DNA of 64,000 nucleotides. Origin: Galeopsis tetrahit (taxonomy: Eukaryota; Streptophyta; Magnoliopsida; Lamiales; Lamiaceae). The stretch spans positions 11,542,201 through 11,606,200 of the forward strand of contig OY776129.1 of NCBI GenBank assembly GCA_963675135.1. The letters run 5' to 3'. The position numbers were made by a program, and so were the translations under genes. Under the pieces are notes generated by a model, which worked only from the letters and a program-made list of their open reading frames with translations, ran no database searches and had not been told where the DNA came from. Shown piece by piece: positions 1-10,300 of the stretch. Within the stretch, counting starts at the first letter, position 1. The number at the start of each line of letters is the position of its first letter.

Positions 1-55
1 ATCAAAACTCATAATCATCAACTAGAACATTGTTTATAGGATTCATATCCCAACA
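1..55 (-). mobile_element. Inner end of a 3' LTR (minus-strand element, cut by window edge)
   Basis: The reverse complement begins TGTTGGGATATGAATCC and closely matches the start of the full LTR at 2824. Immediately inside it (56 on) a C-rich stretch reads as a polypurine tract on the minus strand. This places the element on the minus strand with its 3' LTR running off the left edge. Confidence 0.75.
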
Positions 56-268
56 ATTTCCCCCTTTTTGATGAAGTCAAAACTACTTAAATGATAATAA
101 ATCAGTAGTTAAGTATGTAGTCAATCATAACAGTTCATCAAGTCAAAATCTCAAATTCATATTCATATAAGATCAGATATTTCACATATTACACATAATC
201 ACATAATATATAATACAGAAATAAAGATAAGGTAAGAAATATTATCTTGTAAGCTTTGTCCTTCATCT

Positions 269-2647
269 TCATTCTTTTGGTCTAACTCTAAATGCCACAT
301 ATAGCCTTGCCTTGATGTCCATCATGTGTTGATGATCAGTGATGCCTTCATCCTTAATGATCTTCTCAATGATGTTTCCAATTTCCTTGTAACCTAGTTC
401 TCCATTCTCTAGTCTTGGAGGATCCCAAATCGGCTCTTCTAGACACAGAATTGTAATATCAGCAGCTCCAGCAGTTAACAAGATATCTTCCCAAAATTCT
501 CTTGCTATGTTGTTCATGAAATCTTGAAAATCATCAAACTCTGCTTCTCTGCTAGAATGAAATCCAAATTTCCTAACAATATGATTAGCAATTTGCCATT
601 TCATCTTCAGATCATTCCAATAATCCATATTCTCTGGTAGCACTATGAAATCGACAAAAATTTTCATCTTTGAAATTTCCAGATTTCTTAACTTTCATTT
701 TCTTTTTCAAAGCAGCAACTCTGTTTTCAAACCTCTTACTCAAAGGTTCAACACCTTTAAGTTTCTTCTTTTTCAGTTCTGCTTCAGCTTGCTTCTTTTT
801 CATCAATTCCAGTTTCTTTTGAGCTTCAACCATCTGTTCTTGACTTGGTTGATCACTTGAAACCACATGTTTCAACTTGCTCCTAGATCTGGTAACTATA
901 TCAGTTCCTTCAGGTTCATTTTCAGCTTCATCATCACTTAAGATGACCTTTCTCTTTCTCTTTCTCTTTCCAGAAGAAGATTCAGAAATGTTCTTCTCAG
1001 CACTGGCAATTGCAACATTTTGAATACCAGAAGCAGCTTGTTGCTTTATGAGTTTGATTTTCGGGTTCAAACTTATAATTTCTTGCTTTAGCTCATCTTG
1101 ACTTTCCTTGAGCTCATCCTGACTCATAACTAACTAAGCTTGTTGAGTTTGAGTCTGCTCCATTACTCTCATTATCTTTTCTTCCCCCTTTTTGGCTTCA
1201 TCTACAAGATGTTCTTCCAATTTCTTATGAAGATCAGCTGAAAGTTTCTTCTCTTGAAGTCTATACAGATCATAGATCTTTGACATAGTGTGCTCAATCA
1301 CTTGCTCATAAGCACTCTCTACTATCAGCTTTGTAAGTTTTTCAGTATCTTCTTGAAATTGCTTCAAAGTAGCTTCCAACTTAGCTTGTAACTCTTCATT
1401 GTGCTTTTTCAACAATCCAAAGCTAGGGTTATCAGAAACTTTCTCAGCGGGAACTGCTCTTACTTCCTCTTGAACAATTTCAGGAACATTAACATTTGTA
1501 TCAATGATTGGTGTGCTCTCAACTTCATCAACAACCAATACTTGTTGTTCCTCTAATACCTCAGTATCTTCAATAACTACTGTGTTCTCAAACACCTCAG
1601 TAGCATTGTCTTCAACTTTAATATCTTCATCAATTTGCTCATCCATGTTGACAACAGTATCAACATTCTCTTCAGCAGTTTCAACATTTTCCACATAGTA
1701 AGAAAATCCAGAAACTCTCTCCACCATCCTAACAACAGATTCTGGAGTTAACAACTCAGTGAAAGAGTTAACACCAGCAACCTCTTTCTGTTCTTGTTCC
1801 CAATTCTTAAAAACTGCAGAACCTCCCATACCTTCCATCACCACCAATAATTCTTCCAAATCTACCCTTCTTAGATACACCCAAGTGCCAATCCTAAGAA
1901 GTTTCTCAAACACAGTAGAATTTCCTCTATACCATGAAATTCCTTTAGAATGACTTTACTCAGATTCATTCTAATCTGTTCTTCCTTATCACAGATAGGA
2001 TAATCCATTAAACAAGCAGGCTTGGGGTCAATGTGTTCGGGTTCAGGGGATGAAGTGATATGAATGGGTTCAGAAGAAGGTTCAAATTCATGTTCAGTAG
2101 AGTGATCATGAACTGGTTCAGGAGAAAAATATGGAGTTGATTGATATTGAGGACTAGCTTGGGGAGTGGGTTGAAAAGTAGTGTTCTGGGGAGATGAATG
2201 AGGATTGTTCTAATGAATAGGAGAGTAGTGTACTGACTCATCAGAACGGGTAGGTTGTTGATCAATGGGTTGGGCTGGAATGGGGTCAGAGTTGGAAGGA
2301 GTGGAAGAAGTGTTTTTAAGCAATCTCCTAGGTCTAGATAAACCTCTACCTTTTGTTCTTTTATGGATAACAACAAGGCTAGAAGTACTTACCTCCCTCT
2401 CCGAGATAGCCTCTTTCTCCACAACTACAACAGACTGCTCTGGGGTCAACTTTGCAGTCCTATCCTTCTTGATCTTTACTCTGCTTGGATCATGCCTAGC
2501 CTTTGATCTTATTTCAGGCTCCTCATCATCTGATCTAAACATAGATCCACGATATTCTTGCTGCTGTTGTTGTTGTTCAAACTCCATTGATTCCTTTTTG
2601 AACAAAAACTTGCCTTGATGGAATCTCTTGTGTGGACTCCAATCCAT
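269..2647 (-). pseudogene. Env-like third ORF of a plant Copia/Sirevirus-type element, copy 1 (broken)
   Basis: This minus-strand reading frame lies between the polypurine tract and where pol should be, the position of the env-like gene of Sireviruses. The N-terminal part (2647-2210) is polar, with a glutamine run and basic patches. The middle (1913-612) is acidic then lysine-rich, with heptad-like coiled-coil stretches and a KRKRKRK basic run. The C-terminal part (667-269) is globular-looking. It is broken four ways: a stop near 2210, a frame change near 1950, a stop at 1131-1133 where copy 2 reads Gln, and one extra A near 655 that shifts frame relative to copy 2. No gag, RT or integrase is present. 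The function of such ORFs is not established; assignment rests on position, composition and resemblance to the 31.5-33.6 kb ORF. Confidence 0.6.
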
Positions 2648-5377
2648 TCTCTAGTCTTGGAGGATCCCAAATCGGTTCTTCTAGACACAGAATTGTAATA
2701 TCAGCAGCTCCAGCAGTTAACAAGATATCTTCCCAGAATTCTCTTGCTATGTTGTTCATGAAATCTTGAAAATCATCAAACTCTGCTTCTCTGCTAGAAT
2801 GAAATCCAAATTTCTTAACAATATGCTGGGATATGAATCCTATAAACAATGTTCTAATTGATGATTATATGTTTTGATGGCCAAAAGCAATTTAGAGTTA
2901 ATGATATATGTGATTATATATGTGAGTTATATGAATTAGGATTACTGATCTTAATGTAATATGAAGTTTGAGTTTACTGATCTTAGTGTTTTACTAATCT
3001 GATATATGAACTGTTTAAGAACTAAGCTGATGAATGAATTGTATAGACAACTTATAGTATAGGACTTAGTTATACTCATCTGTATGTAGTTCAGTTGATG
3101 TATAGATAGGTTTTATATTTGTAAAGTTGTATTCTATTGTATTCAGCATTGTAAAAGTTCATAACAGTAGATTAGATTAAAGAAAGAAGACTAAGAGACA
3201 TCAGAAGACTACTTCAGGATATGAAGATTATCAAGAGAAGTCAAGTTGAAGCTCAGAAGGCTAAAAGAAGTTTTTGAAGGAAGCAAGAACAGTTTTGGAA
3301 GAACTGTGCTGACTGACCAAGAGCAGTAAAACTAAGAAGAGCAGTTTACTGTGTTGAGTTAGTTGATTTGAAGAATAAGTTTGGATAACTTATTTAAGGC
3401 GTAACTGAAGATATATATGAAGATATGCTGACTTGGAAAGATAAGATAAGTTGGTTATAAAGAAGGAAGTTACAACAAGAAACGGTTATGAGTTAGTTGA
3501 GAGTTAGTTCACAAACTGCTAACTGTCTTACTAATGCTTATAAATACCGTGTGATCTTCTACTTGAAAAGACTACTGCTACTCAAAGTATTCAAGAGCAA
3601 TCAAGAAGCATTCAAGTATTCAAGAACTCACAGAGTAAAGAAGATCGTTCTGAAGAGAAGCCACAGATCTGATTTGAAGAATCAAAGGCTACTACAAAGA
3701 GAAGTTTTACTTTTCGTTTTAAGTTTGTATTGTGTAAACAAGTGTGCTAGTTACTTGTAAAATTACTAGTAGATCGAAGATATACCTGGTGGTATAGTCG
3801 ACAAGATCAAAGTCTTAACCTTGGGACTCTAAGCTACAAGTACTCAAGAAGAAAAGAGTAATAAAACATCTTGTGAGAGTGGATGTAGACATTTGCCGAA
3901 CCACTATAAAAATCTTGTGTTCTTTACTTTCTGTTTTGATTAATTGTTGATATATTTGTTGAACCAAGAACAGTAAGTTTTCTAAAGAAAAGATTTAAAG
4001 AAAAGTTGAGTATAAAAGCTAACTGTTGAGTACTGATCTGATTCTAAGAACAGTACTGTACAGAACACATTTCCGCACTTAAACTCTGATATTTTGATAG
4101 AATTTGAAAAGTCTAAACCCCTCCCCTCTAGACTTTTTCTTAGCTTACTCAATCTAAAACTCAACTTTGGGACCAACACAATATGATTAGCAATTTGCCA
4201 TTTCATCTTCAGATCATTCCAATAATCCATATTCTCTGGTAGCACTATGAAATCGACAAAATTTTCATCTTTGAAATTTCCAGATTTCTTAACTTTCATT
4301 TTCTTTTTCAAAGCAGCAACTCTGTTTTCAAACCTCTTACTCAAAGGTTCAACACCTTTAAGTTTCTTCTTTTTCAGTTCTGCTTCAGCTTGCTTCTTTT
4401 TCATCAATTCCAGTTTCTTTTGAGCTTCAACCATTTGTTCTTGACTTGGTTGATCACTTGAAACCACATGTTTCAACTTGCTCCTAGATCTGGTAACTCT
4501 ACCAGTTCCTTCAGGTTCATTTTCACCTTCATCATCACTTAAGATGACCTTTCTCTTTCTCTTTCCAGAAGAAGATTCAGCAATGTTCTTCTCAGCACTG
4601 GCAATTGCAACATTTTGAATACCAGAAACAGCTTGTTGCTTTCTGAGTTTGATTTTCTGGTTCAAACTTATAATTTCTTGCTTTAGCTCATCTTGACTTT
4701 CCTTGAGCTCATCCTGACTCATAACTAACTGAGCTTGTTGAGTTTGAGTATGCTCCATTACTCTCATTATCATTTGTTCCCCCTTTTTGGCTTCATCTAC
4801 AAGATGTTCTTCCAATTTCTTATGAATATCAGCTGAAAGTTTCTTCTCTTGAAGTCTATGCAGATCATAGATCTTTGACATAGTGTGCTCAATCACTTGC
4901 TCATAAGCACTTTCTGCTGTCAGCTTTGTAAGTTTTTCAGTAGCTTTTTGAAATTGCTTCAAAGTAGCTTCCAACTTAACTTGTAACTCTTCATTGTGCT
5001 TTTTCAACAATTCAAAGCTAGAGTTATCAGAAACTTTCTCAGCTGGAACTGCTCTTACTTCCTCTTGAACAACTTCAGGAACATTAACATTTGTATCAAT
5101 GATTGGTGTGCTCTCAACCTCATCAGCAACTAATACTTGTTGTTCCTCTAATACCTTAGTATCTTCAATAACTATTGTGTTCTCAAACACCTCAGTAGCA
5201 TTGTCATCAGCTTCAATATCTTCATCAATTTGCTCATCCATGTTGACAACAGTATCAACATTCTCTTCAGCAGTTTCAACATTTTCCACATAGTAAGAAA
5301 ATCCAGAAACTCTCTCCACCATCCTAACAACAGATTCTGGAGTTAACAACTCAGTGAAAGAGTTAACACCAGCAACG
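2641..5377 (-). pseudogene. Env-like ORF, truncated tandem copy 2, interrupted by a solo LTR
   Basis: Segments 2641-2823 and 4179-5377 repeat about 400-590 and 585-1783 of copy 1 at high identity and in the same orientation. The left junction is in a short shared stretch (ccattctctagtc). The right end stops at 5377, where copy 1 continues with its N-terminal part and this copy enters unrelated GC-rich DNA. In the 4179-5377 part the frame stays open where copy 1 has a stop and an extra base, so this copy keeps the better version of the acidic/coiled-coil region. It lacks the N-terminal third and is split by the LTR at 2824-4178. Confidence 0.65.
2824..4178 (+). mobile_element. Solo LTR, 1355 bp, plus orientation
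   Basis: It starts TGCTGGGATATG, ends GGGACCAACA and is flanked by the 5 bp direct repeat caata (2819-2823 and 4179-4183). Removing it and one caata restores the continuity of the host env-like copy with copy 1 at 571-600. No internal region follows, so this is a solo LTR left by LTR-LTR recombination. Its first 55 bp match the reverse complement of 1-55, so it belongs to the same family as its host but is inserted in the opposite direction. The open frame at 3497-3760 lies inside it and is not a gene. Confidence 0.9.
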
Positions 5378-6618
5378 GGCATGCGAACAGGGCAGATTGA
5401 GAGGGCAGACGGGCGGCGCGACGGGGAGGGACGCCGACATCAGATTGAAGAAGATGAGTAAGTAGGTGTCAAGTGTGATCGGTGAAAATGAGAGAGGCAG
5501 ACAGAGGGGGTAATATTAGGATTTAGAAGAGAAAGAGTATTTTTTAGGTCTTTCACAGAAAGTGTACTTATTTTAGGATGAATATGCTAAGCGGGTGCGG
5601 GTGGGATGTTGGTGTCATTAACAATCACATGTGTGCATATAACCGTGACCTATGTAAATATGAGTGAATAAATAAATAAAAATGGGCCAACCGTTAGTTT
5701 GATCCTAAATCCATAATTAGGAGCTTATTTGGTGTATTTGGGGAATTAATTAGATTAGATTATTCCAATGAACAGTTAAGTGTCCTTTGGGTACCATCTT
5801 CAGCCATTCGGCAACGCTGCAGTCGGCACATATAAATAAAATTCCTCTCATAATTTTATTTTTGGATAAAAATAAACATGAATAAAATGACTAAGTTACA
5901 CTTTATATAAAATAGGCCTAAAATTAATATCTGACCATTAAAAAGAGTACAAAATGCTTAGTGTTAAACGCACAAATTGAAGAACGTATATGAACATATA
6001 TAATGATCGAACACATTATAAAGTGTGCTTAAAGAATTTTAAGGTGTGTGTAACGACGCCCTAACATGAATAAAATTGAAACCCATTTGTTCCTTAATTT
6101 TTAACATAAAAATAAATTAATTTGGACTAGAGTGGACAATCATAGTATAGACTTTAGGCAACAAGTAGCATCAGAATCTAACGGAAAGAGGGTTTATATT
6201 ACAAAATATATGAAAAAGAAATATAAGGGGTTCTTTGGAAATTTAGAATTTGCATGTGTCCATGTAATAAAATAAAATTGTACTAATTCGAACCAAGATT
6301 GAGTCTAGGTGGCCGATGGTGGTGGCGCTTGTATTTTTCTTGAAAGAATTTTATGCTGACATCCCATTCCTTTCACACCAACAAAACAAAGGCAACCTTC
6401 TATTTTGGGTTACTTTCGTTTTGAAATTTTGTATTTATATGGTTTATAAATATCTATATACTCTAAAAAAACCTGTAGGAAGAGAGAGAGAAAATTAAAT
6501 AAGTTAACTGTAAAAAAAAAAAAAAACAGTTACACAAAAAAATAGGAAAAAAAATCAGAAATTCTATAAAATTCTATAAAATTCTATAAGGGTAGATATA
6601 TATATATATATACAATTA
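5378..6618. other. Intergenic DNA, no gene seen
   Basis: The first 80 bp is GC-rich (gcgacgggg, gccgacatc) and abuts the truncated env-like copy; it could be a fragment of a gene's 5' region but has no usable frame. The remainder is AT-rich spacer. The short open frame at 6316-6498 has no recognisable feature. A (TA)n run lies at 6597-6612. Confidence 0.5.
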
Positions 6619-6955
6619 CTCCCTCCGTTTTTAATTAAGTGTCATTTTGTCTTTTTTATATTTTCAAAATAAGTGTCATTCTACACCTTTTTCTTTAATT
6701 TTAACAATTTTACCTTTATACATTATATTCCCTCCATTTTCTTTACCTTGATTTAAACTTTTCCCTTTTGAATATAGTATTGTAGCATAAATCATGAATA
6801 AACCTTAATTATTATATACATGAATATCACCTACAATATTGGCCACATTCATTATTAAATATAATTATCATTAATAAAGGGTAAAATGGTCCATGATTAT
6901 ATATTTTAATTTGTTGAAAATTCTTAAAATGACACTTAATTAAAAGTGGAGGGAG
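6619..6955. mobile_element. Stowaway/Mariner-type MITE, about 337 bp
   Basis: The ends are inverted repeats: CTCCCTCCGTTTTTAATTAA at the left, with the right end (aattaaaagtggagggag) as its complement, followed inward by AGTGTCATTTT. TA lies just outside both ends. The interior is AT-rich and non-coding. CTCCCTCC termini with TA duplications are typical of Stowaway MITEs. Confidence 0.8.
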
Positions 6956-7209
6956 TAGTAAGTAAGTTAAATAAAATTTTTAGGATAAAATTTTAAAATT
7001 CAAAATATAACGTATGTTAGATTTCAAAATTCGACCAACAACATTGGAATTACTTAAGCCTATAGAAATTGTTAATGAAAATTAAGAGGTGCGATTTTGC
7101 TATCGGCCGTTTAATTATTCTCGTTTATTGGAATTGGTGGCCAATATAAGGAAGGAATATTAGGTTACTACAAAATGATGAAAACTAAAACCATATATCA
7201 CCTATCAAC

Positions 7210-7384
7210 CTAGTCTTAGTGTACTATATATATTAGCTAGGCGTGTCTTCTTTAATTTTCGACACTATATATATTTGGAAAAAAGGTTTGTAATCAATGG
7301 GCTTTACTTCAACGTATTTTAATTAGTTTTGCATGTTCTTAAAATTCCAGACAAGATTAGTACTCCACTACTTCAAACTATAAA
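7210..7384 (+). promoter_or_regulatory. Upstream region of the ASS gene
   Basis: TATA-like strings lie at about 7222-7232 (actatatatat) and 7263-7273 (actatatatat), 110-160 bp before the ATG at 7385. Either could position transcription with a short 5' leader. A third, ctataaaATGG, overlaps the start codon and is too close to serve. No transcript evidence is available. Confidence 0.3.
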
Positions 7385-10300
7385 ATGGCCAAGTTTCATG
7401 CAATCTCTTTGTGTTCGTCCAATAATCTCCTTCATGCTCCTAAAAGAGGTAAACTACTCACATTAGTGATTTTTTTTATGAACTCATCACCTGTATAAAA
7501 TACTTGTACACAATAATATGTACAAGTGTTTTATGTAATAGGTGAATTCTACACGTTACTCATCATCTGATTTTATATATATATATATATTCGTTGTTTT
7601 AAAGTATTTTACTCTAAAACAGATTTTGCTCGAATTTATGATAAAATCCAGTGGCACTCTAGAGGAATGGCTTCACAACGGCAGGTGTTTTACGTAACAT
7701 TCATCCATTTTGTCCATCTTTATATATGGATAAATTCTTGCGTGAGACACTGTAGTTTGAGACGATTGTAAAATGAATTTAACAATACCAACTTACTCAT
7801 ATATATTCTTACCCATTTTACATTTTAACTTTATATATGAAATTTGATTTGTCTCACCCCATCATAATCATAATATATATATACACATATGTTGATTTAT
7901 TTCGATCACAATTTTTTTGATTCATACACACGTTCCATGAATCTCAATTATTTAGTGAAGAAAGATGTATGTGTGGAATATGTATTATGTGCATGAGGAT
8001 ATGATATGAAATGTTGAAAAATTTGGGTTTTGTATGATAGCTGCAGGTAGGTAGGGCAAAATCCCATGAGTTTGATGGGCTTCAAATAGTTGACAAGTTT
8101 GGCCCAATGTCTGATAATCACGGTATCACCTCATCTTTAATTCCTGTTTATTTCTTCTGGCTTTAGAAAAATAACTGCGGGATTGTAAAAAAAAATATAT
8201 ATTTAACAAATTTTAGTACTAATTTTTAAAAAAATGCATGTATGTAATTTTATTTACTTTTACTGAAAGAAATGTAGAAAAAGATTAAAAGAAAAAAAAA
8301 ATTAAAAACAGTAAATGGGTGGAGAAGAGAGAAGAAATACAGTTATAAAAACTTTTAAAATTGAAAAATTTGGAGAAGTCGTGTCATTCAAAAAAGATTC
8401 ACCTTTAGTATATAGGAAAGATAATTGCTGATGACACTCTAGGATAGGCACAAAATTCTGATTTTAAAATTTATATGTATGTAAGTAATTTTATTTACTT
8501 TTATAGAAGAAATATAGAAAAAGATTAAAAAAAAAAAATTAAAAACAGAAGAGAGAGAAGAAATACAGTTATAAAAACTTTTAAAATTGAAAAATTTATT
8601 CCATTCAAATTCAGAATTAGTATATAGAGAAGATAATTACTTAGAACACTCTATGAGGCTAATATCGCAAAAAATTCTAATTTTAAACAGGATCTTGAAT
8701 ACTAGAAACTTTAAAAAAAATTGCTGAGGACGCATTTTTTGTCTTGTTTAGTCCTAAAAAAGAAATTGAGCCAAATATTAATAAATAAAAAAATTGATTT
8801 AAACAATTAACACTTTGCCCGCGTAATTCCTCCCTCTGTCTTGCACAGTTGCACTTTAGCCCCAATTCCAATTCCAATTCCGTACCAAAATTTAGTTTCA
8901 GAAATCCAAACTTCGTTAATTGAATTCCATCCCAAAATGTGTCGAAAACCGCCGCAATTCCTCAACAATCCAAGTGGTCAACATGCGCGATTATACAGCC
9001 TGATATTGCCGCCGCCGATAATTGGATGGCCACCATCGTCTCGCGGTATCGGTACCTTGAGGGGTGATGCGCGGCCGTGAACCTTCGTAGTTCTGGCCGA
9101 ATTCATTATTTGCTTGACTGAATTATCGAATGTGGCCGTGGTTCTTTCCAATTTCATTTTCCCTTCCTAGTGAGTATTGTTATTGTCAAGTTTAAACAGA
9201 GCAAATTCATGCGACCAAAATTAAAGAAAAATAAAATATGGTAAGCAAAATCGAAGGATATAGATATGTGATTTTGTACTAAAATATCATTTGTCATGCT
9301 TTTACAGCAGATGTATAGATTACAAGGCCTCTGTATTTATGAATTTTAATTTCTCCTTTTGACATAAGTGAATGGGTGATGAATATTTCTCTATACTAGG
9401 AAATGTAGAAATCTTTTCATCCCGAGGAAAACGAAAAAAAGAGATTATGTTGCTTTTGATGCAATTTTGTGTTTTATTATGGAATACGAGGACTATTTAT
9501 TTACATTTTTTTTTTTTGGTGTCAGTTCATCAATTTCTTTGTTATGGCTGCACCTTTTGCAAACATCTTATAGTATAATGGTCAAAAATTAATTTGGTGA
9601 TGTTTCTATTGCTTAACATTTTCTTTTCTAGTTTAAAGTAAATAGTTTCAACTTTCAAGGCTTGACAGAAGCCAGTTTCTTTTAGTTATTGCTTTTATAT
9701 CATCTTTAATACATGTAGCCTCCAATGATTTTGGCTGCAGCTATCCGAGCAGTTTTGGCTAGTGATAAGGAGACCACAACTTGTATTGGTGTGAATGGGA
9801 ATGCTTTGGGCAAAAAGTTGAACAAAGTGGTGCTGGCCTATAGTGGTGGTTTAGATACTTCTGTAATTGTACCTTGGCTTAGGTAAGCTTACGATGGCTA
9901 ACTCTTCCCTTTTTTATTTACAAAAGTATATTAACTATGATTGTTTTAAGTGGACATCTGAATTTTATTTCTGCAATTCCCATTGTTTCATGGGATGACT
10001 CTCATGCTTCTTTTGATGTCTATGCACAATATTTACTTGACCATGCTCGATCATGGTCATCTGTCATCGCATTTGTGTACTAAACCTCGTTCTTTGGGTT
10101 AATTATAACCACCTAAATGTCCTTTGAAGCTATGGGTAGATGGGTTAACCCTCATTTAAAAAAAAAGGTAATTTTCTATAAGTACCTCAAGGTTAGAAGT
10201 CCCAGATTGTGTGTACATATCAAAGATAAGTGCAAGTCAATGAAATCTATTGTCATGGATATTCATGCTTCATTGCAATTGTACCTCTTAAAACGTCTAA

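Noticed and set aside
3497..3760. 87-codon frame in the left solo LTR
   Set aside because: Lies wholly within an LTR flanked by a target duplication; no protein character.
6316..6498. 60-codon plus-strand frame upstream of ASS
   Set aside because: No motif, homologue or splice context; hydrophobic and AT-driven composition in ordinary spacer.
8841..9080. Frame proposed as the first ASS exon from 8841
   Set aside because: It opens with TTG, not ATG, and exons at 7385-8122 give a better leader. Only a possible alternative exon at 8937 was kept.
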